Assembly (NCBI RefSeq): GCF_008831285.2
Contig: NC_045141.1
Coordinates: forward strand, 2,792,001-2,856,000
Length of the DNA: 64,000 nucleotides
Source of the DNA: Nymphaea colorata
Lineage: Eukaryota > Streptophyta > Magnoliopsida > Nymphaeales > Nymphaeaceae
Reading direction: 5' to 3'
Positions within the stretch are counted from its first letter, which is position 1. Each line of letters begins with the position of its first letter. Position numbers and translations under genes: made by a program. Below are positions 24,341 to 35,700 of the stretch, piece by piece. The notes beneath the pieces were generated by a model. That model did no database searches and had not been told where the DNA came from. It saw only the letters and a list, made by a program, of their open reading frames with translations.

Positions 24341-25221
24341 GGAATGACGCGATATCTGGATCAACCTTGACACAATCTAAATAGGATATGGTCATAGGAA
24401 AAAATGCTTTCAGAGTCCATCTTGACAAAAGAAAGTTTAATTAGATAATGACACGAGTTGATCCAATAGAGACTTGAGAAGAGTTTTAACATTGAGTTTA
24501 GACATGGACTTGTAGAAAAGGTAGTGCATTTCATCTCATCATCCAAGAAGCAATTGAATCAAACAATGTATTTCTTAGGACTCTTGCCTATATGCATTAT
24601 TTTGGAAATTGGTCTTAGAACTTGTGAAAATAAACGGGTTGAATGATCCTAATTTATTCAAAATTTGAGGTATGCTTATATACCAAATCTATGGTACAGA
24701 CATAGACTCCTCCAATGGGTTTTCTAAATTTGGGCTCTCTATTTGTCCTTATTCACCCACTAATATACCAGAACTGTTGTCTATTTCAGTACTAATGGGA
24801 GGACTTTTGAGTTTAATTGGTTCATCTAGTTGTAAGGCTATATTTTAAACTAATGTCCAAGAAATAACCCTGCAACATGATGACCGAGACATGATATAGG
24901 TAAGAAATTGTTTTTCAAAATTCACGAGTATATGCAAAATATATGGCTTTATTGCATACATTCCTAAGAGATAGATTTGAAAATTTGAAAGAATATACAT
25001 GGGCTTCATACAACTCCTAAATTGAGGAGGCGTAAGATAATTTATAGAATTAAAGGGAACATGAAATTTCCTCAATTAGTCCTAAATGAATGCAAATATG
25101 ATGTTGGTAGGTTTGACCATGAAAGGTTCATACAATTGATATCCGATATTGTGAAAATAACTTGTAGATGATCTAAGAAATCCTCAGATGGATGATGGTA
25201 GGTCCTATCATAGTTGCTATC
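24341..25221. other. 5' untranslated part of the Tat element
   Basis: AT-rich sequence between the mobile-domain-like ORF and LTR C. Short ORFs (24361-24546, 24845-25075, 25072-25284) carry no recognised motif. No clear tRNA primer site is seen directly after the LTR end at 25222. Confidence 0.4.
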
Positions 25222-27055
25222 TATTTGCATCCCTCTCATCTTCGAGGTGTCAAATAAGTGCCGGAAATTAACTTGTTTTGACAAGATATTTAAAGATTCA
25301 ACTAGTTTTGAGAGAATTTGGGTAAATTATTTTGGACAAAATTGAAAATTTTTTAAATTGATTTGGATTGAAGACCATCATTTTGGTCACAAATATGTGT
25401 GCCATTTGAATTGCAGTCCAAAATTGGCAATAATATTGAAATTGTTTGGAATTGTTCGGATCATGGCTTTAATCCATGATTTTAGAGATTGGATTAGAAA
25501 TTTGGATTGAACAATTGGATAGATAATTCAGAATTTGATTGGAAAATTTAGAGATTGAGATCTAGTTCTTTGTTGTGAACTCAAGATTATTTCATGATTT
25601 TGGATCAACTTGTAATCAAATTTTGGAAAAATAGCTAAGTTAACTTAGCAAATAAATTGATTTTCGACAAAAGATAGCTAAGTCTTCTTAGTAAATGATT
25701 GATTTTTGAAGTCTCTTTTTGCCAAATCACATGATTAGGCCTAAAAGATACGAATTGGATTTCAAATGAGTTTAGAAAAAAATTGGAATTGTTTAAGTAA
25801 GTGGAACTTGCTATTTTGATGAAATGTGGATTTCAAAATGTTAGAAAACATATTTTTTTCAAATGTATTTTGAACAAATTGGGGCATGCTATTTGTGTTT
25901 TCTTTTCAAACTAAGTGAGATTTCTACATTCTTATTGCAATAGGACTTGGTCACTTTTTTGTAACTTAAAATAAGATCACTTCATTTCTTGAGAATGCGC
26001 ATATGCACAATTTGATTTTGTGTGTAAAAATTCATGCAAGAAAAAAAAAAAAACTACATGAGATATTCATTCTTCCCTCATGATCTCCTAACATTCATTT
26101 AGTAATCCATATGCACAAAAATTGATTTTTTAATTGGAATATAGAACTTTTTCTAAGTATGCTTAACATATTATTAAGCACAAGAGTTAGAGATGTAGTC
26201 CACAAGTTGAGACTTATTTAAAATCATCAAAATGATGACAATCATTGATGTTAAAATCACTGTTCAAAATATGTGAGAGACGTCATCCACTTTGGTATCA
26301 AATAGCCATAAAATCAGATTTTATACTGATTTACATGACCGAAAATCAGAAATGTCGATTCTAAGAGAGTTTGTTTCTTAGAAAATGATGACAAGTTATT
26401 GAATATTTGCTTAACTTTTTATAAGTTAAACATCTAAAGCAATAAGACGAATGTTCCTCTTGAGAACACTCTCATTTGTATTGGGTATTCATGTTGGGCT
26501 TAAAAATGAAGTTTTAGAAAATTTTCTTTTTTAAAACCAAACTAAAATTCAAATTTTATGCTAAAAGATTCATCTATTCCGTGGTTGATTTCAGCATTTT
26601 TGATCTTTTCTTTTGAAAGACATGAAAATTGGATTTTGAATATGATTTTGCATCATTTTAAGATAATAATTAATCCCATGCAAATCTAAAAATGTATGAA
26701 TAAAACCTGCAACTCCTAAAAGTGCTTTTAGGTTATTGATTAGATCATTAGAATGAGATTAGAACCTTTTCTAGTTCTATGGAAATTAGCGCATTTATAA
26801 CTGAAAATTAGCATTTCAAGAGCTGAAAATTTGAAGTTTTAAGCTAGATGTTATGAAATCATGGTTTAATTTCAGCAACATGCATGCACTTTTATGTATG
26901 TATTGCTGAAATAAACAAAGTTTTGAAATGAAATATTAAATAATCTTGTAGTGTTGAACTATGAAAATCAAAATGATGATTCTCTTTCTTTACAATTAGT
27001 TTAGAAAGTTATTCTAACTTAACTTTAAAAAAGAAAAATGATTTTTAATTTATGA
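25222..27055 (-). mobile_element. Tat-type element, right (5') LTR remnant C
   Basis: On the minus strand this matches the last 1.6-1.8 kb of solo LTR B, from the GTTAGGTTGGAA-like block (20710 in B) through the ATGTTAAGCATA block to the GCAAATA terminus at 25222. Its upstream part is missing beyond 27055, only about 440 bp before the epimerase start codon. In position and orientation it fits the 5' LTR of the minus-strand Tat element. Confidence 0.6.
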
Positions 27056-27463
27056 GTGCAAATTTTTCGTGACACGCCACCGCGTGTGGGCCTAACACAG
27101 AAATGACTCGTAATGTATGATTTTCGGCAAAAGCTGAGTGTTTATCAAAATACTAACAATAATGAGTCTGTTTTAGACATTATTGTAAACATTGGCGGGC
27201 ATTAAAATAACTTTTTCTTGAGAAAAGGGTAAAGTAAAACCACGCTATAGGTACCGCTCTCTCTCTCTCTCCTCACGAGTGCAGCACCTATCCGCCTGTG
27301 CGTCCATTTGTAAGAACCACGCAGGCCGCGGTTCCCCTTCAAAGAAGTGGACGAACTTTTCGCCCCTTCCGACTCCTCCTCCCGACTCCTCCTTCTTCTT
27401 CCGAGAGAACTATTCAGAAATTTGGGGTTATATTTTTTCTATAGAGTTTAAATAGGTAGAAAG
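27056..27463 (+). promoter_or_regulatory. Promoter and 5' UTR region of the epimerase gene
   Basis: A G+C-richer island with CGCCACCGCGTGTGGG-type sequence (about 27075) lies here. A pyrimidine stretch, a CT microsatellite at about 27257-27280, and more CT-rich sequence up to 27410 follow, typical of plant 5' UTRs. No strong TATA box is evident. The upstream limit is the truncated Tat LTR, so the gene's promoter space is short unless the LTR contributes. Confidence 0.45.
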
Positions 27464-27493
27464 ATGGATCTGTCATTGGGGTTCTTTCTGTGA
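27464..27493 (+). promoter_or_regulatory. Nine-codon upstream ORF
   Basis: ATG at 27464 opens MDLSLGFFL and stops with TGA at 27491-27493, three bases before the epimerase ATG. If transcripts start upstream, ribosomes would meet it first. It could lower translation or be skipped by leaky scanning. Confidence 0.4.
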
Positions 27494-27496
27494 GCC

Positions 27497-27595
27497 ATGT
27501 CAGATCAGAAGTCTTTCATCTTTGTGGAGACTTGCAAGGGCGTCAATGGTCTCGACAAGGTCATCTTGAGGGAAGTTCGCGGCAGTTCCGCAGAG
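27497..27595 (+). CDS. Epimerase exon 1
   Basis: 33 codons from the ATG, phase 0 end, donor GTACTC. It encodes the N-terminal strand ending [12 protein letters not shown]. Intron 1 (1962 bp) follows. Confidence 0.85.
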
Positions 27596-29687
27596 GTACT
27601 CGATTCTTTGAAAAATAAGATCCTTCCACTTTATTTCGGTTTTGAACGAGACAGTGAGCTCTGGCGATGATCTGTGGTAGAATCTAGAGTTTGGGCACCT
27701 AATTCGAAGATAATGTCGCATTATTTTCGTCAAAAGCAATATGTTTCGTCTTCAGATGTAATTGACTGCTGATCCGTTGATAAGCGACTGTTAAAAGATT
27801 CGTGTATTGTTGATTTCTTGAGCTTCTTATTTTCTGATATGCATTTCGTATATGTTGCATTTTTGTATCAAACTAAGAGGTGTCAAATCTCTTTGTTTTT
27901 TTTTCCTTTTTTGGTATAATATTCTATGTTTGAATCTCGATCATGGATTGCTACTATATAGATTTGACTACTGCATGCCAGAGAACGTTACTTCTTGCAT
28001 CAAATAGCGGCAGAAAGTTGTTCGATCTATTTTCACCACTTAGCGAACATTGATACGAATTCGCTGGCCATGCTATGTCTGTAAGAGAACACGTTCGATT
28101 ACTTGTTAATGGTGATTAAATTGATTAATCCGTGTCTATGTTATGAATGCAGCCTGTTTCTATGTTTTTCCTTGAAATGCTTTGCATTTATGACATGGCT
28201 TCACATTAGGCTGATATTAATGAGGGTCATTGTTTCATCAAATTCATTTTGTATTCATGAATATTGATGCTTAGAGATCTAGAATTGGGCTTCTCTTGTA
28301 CAATGACTTATATTTATGGTAGGATCTAGGGTTTCAGTACTTCTGGGCTACACGTCCAGAGGCTTACTTTTGTGTTCTTGCTGGTCTAAAATTTTAAATT
28401 GGCAATTCTTTTGAGCTTTACATTTTTTTTCTTGGTTCGTTATGTTATAAGGCATAAGATATACGCCCATTGAGCCAATAAGAGTTTTCATGATGATAAA
28501 TTCTTATGGCTGTCTTCCTTTGTATTGCTTGAAATTGTTCCAGTACATCTTTTCCCCATTTCCTTTTCCCCGTTGCAAGAGTTCTATGTCATACATGCAC
28601 CGATCTGCTTCCACCCCTATTAATTTCTTCTGCTTATTGTTTCTACATAATGCATCCTATGCAGGATTCTTGTTTTGATTTTTTTTTTTTTAAATCTTAA
28701 TGAAAGTTTTGGTCATTTCTCTCTATTCAAAGTGGTATTGAAGCCTATTGCCTTGTTATGCCATTTTGTGCGTTCAAGAAGGAATTATCTTTCGGATCTA
28801 AGTTATGCCGTGCTGAGTAAGCCAGCAAATTTTTTTTTTTGGAAAAGTCTTATGGCATGTTTTGAATGGTTAACAATTTCCTGTAGCATATGCCAACTCT
28901 TAGTGAAAATTTTAACCAAAGACCAACAAATTGCATGGTCCCTGTATGTTGGTTAACCAGATACGATGTGAACAACCCATTATATGGGACCCAAGTGGTG
29001 GAGAGAGGGATAATGTTTGGTAGTTCACTAATTCTACATATCTTTTTCTTCTCACTGGTTACAGTTTGCTGATTTTATATTTCAAGTTTCAACTATGACA
29101 GCCTTTCTAGGTCCATGTTAAGGCTCATCCTATCCTTTGGAGTTACACTACAGACAATTCCAGATTGGAGATCTGTTTCCTTTGTACAAATTGTAATTCC
29201 ACCGTGACCTTCAGATAATAGCCATTAATCATAATTTGGAGAAATATGCTTGTCTGTTTCCTGATTTTCCAAACGTGCTATTATTCCATTTTTGTTGGTA
29301 AGAATATATAGAAGTCAGACTTTCAAAACTCGGTGATTTAATTTTGTAATGGCTTGAGCTTGTAGCAGATTCTATTTGAATTTCAATTTCCCCAGGGTTT
29401 GTTTTCAAATATTATTTCATTTTGTGTGCTTTGTTTTCTTTTGTGCTATACAAATGCCTGTTTTGGTTGGGAATCAAGCACATTGTTGTGCATTCTGAAA
29501 TCAGGTTACAGGTATGCTGCTTTTTAATCTTCCTCTTGTTCCCTTGATTTTCTGTAGATTTATCTGTATGGGGGTCAAGTTACTTCTTGGAAAAATGATC
29601 ATGGAGAAGAGTTACTGTTCATGAGCAGTAAGGTACCGTCTCTGTGCATCTTTCTTGCAAGAGCTTGTTATTATGTCCATGAGTCTA

Positions 29688-29722
<35 letters not shown>

Positions 29723-32700
29723 TAAGTAAGCTAGATCCGATATACATGCAATATTAATGGAATTGGAAAAGTGATACATAGCATAATAAAGAAGTAAAGT
29801 TCAGAACTATATGAGTGATCATTTATTTCATTATTCTATATGAGTCCAAAGTATATGACCGATCTTCTTATTTCATTATTTTAAAAATATCTATGCTCTA
29901 CAATTTGGTTTATGGATATGGAGAGCGATGCAATTTGTTTTTGACTGTATCTCATGTACACTTTATTTAGCATATCAATGACACTTGGACATCTTATGAC
30001 ACAATCTATTCCTATTATCATTAGTTTCATCTATTTCCTTTGACGATTTTGGTTATTTGGTATTCACATGTTCATTTCTTTTTGTCACAATTATTCTCAA
30101 CATTGTCATTAATTTTAACTTTTTTTAATGGTCTTTGATTAATTTGTTATCTAGTTGTGTTCTTTGCTTTTAAAAATTCATTGTCGGTTACTTTGTGTTT
30201 CCAGGTGAACTTGATGTTTTTGACTGTAAAAATTTAGAACTGGTGCTGAAGAATTTGTTTTGAGATGGTATTTCAGTTTTGTTGCTTTAGGTAAAGGTTT
30301 GTATTTTTGAGTTTGTACAGGCATCTCCATGCATCCTGATTTTGAGAATTATACTTGGTGTGTTGCATTCTTCTGCATTTTTTCCATTTGTATGGCTTCA
30401 GTTGCACAAATATTTATCATGTTTTCTCATGTGCTGCTCCATAAGTTATGTGTAAAACATTTCAACACCTTTTTTGGGTTGTCATGTTTCAATACATTAT
30501 TCCAGTGGGGAACCATTGACCTGCTGGCAGATTAGGTATTTATCACCTTACATTGCAGATCTATTGTCATTTTGCTTGCTTTTTCTCTTTGGAAAATTTT
30601 CAAGATTAGGCATTATCAGCTTATGTTGCAGAAGCATTGTCATAATCTTGCTTGCTTTTTTTTCTCCAGGCAATTTTCAAGTCTTTAAAGCCCATACGTG
30701 GTGGGATACCAATATGCTTCCCGCAAGTATGTTGTTTTCCTGTAGTTCTGTTTCTTGCAAATTTGAACTTTTACGAACTTGGGGATTTTTTACTTGTATG
30801 CAGTTCAGTAGTCATGGAACTCTTGACCGGCATGGATTTGCAAGGAATAGGTTTTGGAGCATTGACACTGACCCACCCCCATTCCCGACATCTACTTCTA
30901 GTAAGGCCTTTGTTGACTTGATCCTAAGGCCATCTGAGGATGATTTGAAGATATGGCCTCATAGGTACGAGGGTTTGGAAATGGGCATGATGCATATTTT
31001 ATTCATGCCATTGTGGTTCTACACAAAGACAGGCACAAAGGAATGCCTTTCCTTTGCTTACATAACACCATTGTAGTGTAACATGCATCATGGATTACTG
31101 TATCTTATTTGGATGATTAAACATTGTATTTCAATGTCATTTCAGCTTTGAGTTTCGTCTAAGGGTTACCCTGGGGCCTGGAGGAGATCTGATGCTGACA
31201 TCTCGCATAAGAAACACAGATGTCAAGCCTTTTCAGTTTACATTTGCTTATCATACATATTTTTCGGTATCTGATATCAGGTATTTGATGAATTTGTACA
31301 TTCTGCTGAACTTTAATTGATTAAAATTTTGGGCTCGTTATGGGCTCCTATTTCACACAGCCACTCCTAGAAAGGCACCATACGGTGTCAACACGGCTGG
31401 ACATAGTATGTGTATGGGACGTGAGAGACTCATATTTTTTGTATTTTTCGTTTAGTAATTTGTATCTTATGAATAGAAACAATCAATATTTGTGTTTGTT
31501 TTCTTAAATCTTGTTGTTGCTATATATATAGTGCACACATACTCTCTACATTGTCTCTGTATGTAAGTTTTTTGAAAATGGTTTGAACCTCTGGCTGCAC
31601 CCCTACCTCCTTGGCTCCTTCCATGTTACATGGATGGGTTCTTTTTTCTTCTTTACTACAAGAAGTGTGCTATTTGTTCATGAACTTGTACTGCTGCATC
31701 TTTGCTGTGAGCTATTTATATAGTGGTAGTTAAGTAACATTCTGGACTTGACTGAGCCATGGGCTGTAAGGTAGGACCGTGGAAGAGCCTGCACTAATAT
31801 GAATGAACGTCTTTAGCTGCTCTCTGGGATGGCTAGGGTTTGGCCTGGTTCTATTTTGAAGTTATCTGTAGAACTTTTGTTACTACCCTGTTTACCATGC
31901 AGCCTAGTCTAGTTTGGGCCTGTTTGTGCTTGCTCTCATTCCTAGAACATTCTTTCATTATGCTTCTTTATATCTCTCTTCATTCATGTTCTTTACATCA
32001 CCAAAAATACAAGCTTTTGAGGTGTAAATATTATGGTCAACTGCTTCGTGAGATGCTATAAGATAGATGGCATTGGAATAAAATCATCTTCGCCTTTTTT
32101 TGGGTATGTTGAATGTCACTAAACTGGTGAAATTGATACATTTATAGTGTTGCATATAGACGAGGGTTGCTTTTTTCGAACGAGTGTTGTGATCAAAGTT
32201 GACACGTTGTCTGAGAAATAAAAACCTTAGTCCTTCATAAACAATCTCATTTGCCATCAATGTCGTTAGGTTAAGAATAATAAAGTTCACTCATTTATTT
32301 GTGTTTCACACTGTCAATTAAAAAGTCTTTACTATGAATGTTTGGATCATTATGGACAACAAAAAAAGACACATGAAATGGTTTATGAGGATTGAGTGCA
32401 ACTTAGTTTTGGCTTTGCTTGTCTTGTGGAATGGAGGAAGCTCTTATGAGCTCATGCTGGAGAGTGCTTTAGGAGATTATTGCATTATCAATGCCAAACG
32501 AGCACTAACTGAACCAAAGGTACATGATTAATTTTAGCTTGTGTATGTAGGATTGGTTAGGTTAAAAAAGGCTCAACAGCCTAGACGGCTTTTGCATTTT
32601 TTGTGCTTTAAATTGCATACCTCAGGGAGCACAACCATGTGCATGACTGATGTTAGAGAAAGCCATGGGAGTTGAAATGTCTATTCGTTATTCAACTATC

Positions 32701-35700
32701 AGTGGGAGGCCTCCTACAAAATAAAAGGTCTTTCCACTAAATCACTGATACATTGAATTACAAGTGTATATATTTTAAGTTTCTCCTCCCTCAGAAAAAT
32801 TGTATGGATACTTAAATTTGTTATTTATTTTTCAATGCTGAAATTTTATACAAGCAAATATTGTTCTTGGCATGCTTGTTTTGGCAAAGCTTGGCCACTT
32901 GAGCCAAATCAGAGTTCTACTGGAGCCAAGTGTCCGCCTGATCATGAGATGAGACAAGAGTTACTGAGAAAGAACATGAACAAGAACACAATGTCCAAGT
33001 TTCGTAATGCTACAAGGATAAACCTTAGGGGTTCTTTGGAGTAAGGACACTCTGTGAGTGTCCTATGAATCTGCCCGAACATTGGGGCAGATTCATGGAA
33101 CACTGGAACTGATATTTCATGAATCTGGCCCAATCCTTGGGGCAGATTTATGGGACAAATGACCCCTTAGGTGTTGACTACTGCTTTTTGTCCAAACCTG
33201 AAAAGTGATTAAGAGTATCCCTATATATTGATCAAGATGGGAAACACATATGACTATAATGCGAAGAGCTAATCATGCCTTATACTAGCTTGGTTGTTTC
33301 ATAGGCATCTAATTTCCTGAATGTGAACCATACTCTTTGGTTTTTTTTGAACCTTTTACGCTTTAGTTAAGAGAAAATAAACTATTATGAACTTAAAGAT
33401 GGAGGCACACGCAATCATACTATAGATTGTAGCTTGGAAATGGACATAAGGCAAACAAATAACTCTACTAATGATTCTTCTATAATAGTGGCAATGAATT
33501 CAATGCAAAATTTTCTATTATTTCTTATATATTTTTTTAGATTTTTGAATTCCGGAATTTTTCTCAAGAAAGATAAAATTTCCAATTGATAGCCAGAAAG
33601 TTGGTTTATAAAAACTTAGAAATGATATTCGTGATGATGGTACTAATCATTTAAGGGCATGTCTATCAAATTTTTAATTGTTCTTTTTTGTATGCAAACT
33701 GCTCTTATGGTGGTGTGCTTTGTAAAACTATAAATATGTTTAGAAAATTTATCATGGATTTCCCTTTATTTTTATATATAATATATTTTATTTTTTTTTG
33801 AATTCCTGAGTTTTTCTTAAGAAAAAAAAACTTTCCAATTAATACCTAGTTGAGGTGCCCGTGTCGACATGACTCAACATGGGTATATTTTTATATTTTT
33901 TTGTTCAGTAATATAAAATTTTTATGGATATAAACAATGAATTTATGTATTTATTTAATTATATATATCATAGTCACAAATAACGTCTTGAAGTTTTAAA
34001 CAACGAAGTTTTTCTCTGTTATAATACGGCGTGCTTGAAAAAAACAGGGAAAAAGGGAAAAATACGGTAAATTTTTTAAAATTAAAAAAAAATCTGAACT
34101 TATAAGGTAAACACAAAGGTTTAAGATTACTAACCAGATATTTGATTGTTTTAACTTGTTCGATATCTTCTTGGTTGAAGAACATTACTCCATTTGGTCT
34201 TAATTTAGCATATAGTCCTGCTATGCATCTACGCAATTGAGGGATATATGGTTGGGCGTAATTTAAAATACCTAAAAATTGTTGTAGTGATTTTTTATCT
34301 TCGATTTTATCTGGAAATCTTTTATAATTTTTTGTACAATATGAGGTTGGAGGTTAATATATCCATGTCCAATTTCTGTCCCAAGGAAATTTATGTGTTT
34401 TTAATAATTCTATCTTGGTTTTTGAAATGATGGTTCCTTATTCTCCAAAAACATTGAAGATTTGCTTTAGATGTGACACATGTTCCCTTTTGGTTTTGGA
34501 GACAACTAGAAATCTAGAATATCATCAATATAGATGATTGAAAATTTTCTGCACTTCTGTAAGGCATTGTCCATTTTCCTCTGAAAAACACTGGGTGCGT
34601 TTTTGAGCCCAAAAGGCATGATGACCCATTCAAAATGTTCTTGGGAGCATGTAAAGGCTGTCCATTCTATGGACTCCTTAGCCATCCTAACTTGCCAAAA
34701 TCCACTTTTATAATCAAATTTTGAAAAATATGTTTTATCTTGGATTCTTTGTATAAGAGCGTCTTTGTCCGGTATATTATAACCGTCATCTCGGGTGTTG
34801 TCATTTAATCTTCTGTAATTTATCACCATTTGAGTTTTACGTTAAACTTGTTCCGAATGTTTATTTACAATAAAAGCAGAGGAACGATGTGGACTGCTGC
34901 CTTTTGTATAACCTTAAGATTAACTAATTCGTTTATATGCTTTTCTAGTTCTTTTTCTACTTCTAAGGAATGTTTGATATTAGCTGTTTTTATCCTTAAG
35001 TCTGGATTAATTATGTCGAGTTTGCATTCTATTTTATTTTCATCCCAATATTTTTGGGGCTCATTAGAAATAATTTCTAATTTTGGCAGTCTTGAAATAA
35101 CATCATCAAGGTCTGGATAATTGGAATTTATTCATATATTTTCTAGTAAGTTTATGACTCTTCTATTGCCAAGCATATAGCTTGGACACTCATAGTTTAT
35201 TATATCTATTTCTAAAGGTCCTTCATAGGTGGGTAACAGTGTTTTAGTTTCATGGTCTATTAAAGTTGACACGTGTTGAGTGTCTAGAAGGCTTTGGCAA
35301 AGGTACGTTGGATTTTTCTGACATTGTCCAGGAATTGGACAGGTGCATTGACCAGGGGTTTCGAGTTTTATCTTATGCTTTTTTTGCTTTTGCTTTTGCG
35401 TTGGAGGGGTACCACCATGGTTCGCAGGCACACGACTGGTGTTAGTAGGATGGAGATCAGGGTTAAGGTAATATGAATAAAAAAGGATATGGGGGTCCTG
35501 TAAAAATTGTAGGCCGAATTTCGAGATAACGATGCCCTCATGGCCGCCTATCAAGAAAGATAACCCAATAATGCAAAAAATATGTTGGATGTCAAAAGTT
35601 TTGAAGTACAATGTTGGGTCAGGAACAACTTTTGTTAAAGTGTCTCGAATTGTCCAGAATTGTATAGTTACAAATTCTTTTGGAATGTAATTGTTATATT

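Noticed and set aside
27500-27739. 79-codon minus-strand ORF
   Set aside because: Antisense shadow of epimerase exon 1 and its intron.
28490-29072. Short + strand ORFs in intron 1
   Set aside because: AT-rich intron sequence, no family motifs, no splice support.
30474-31076. 200-codon ORF on the + strand
   Set aside because: It reads partly in the frame of exon 4 of the epimerase and otherwise through introns 2-4; splice-site evidence explains the region better.
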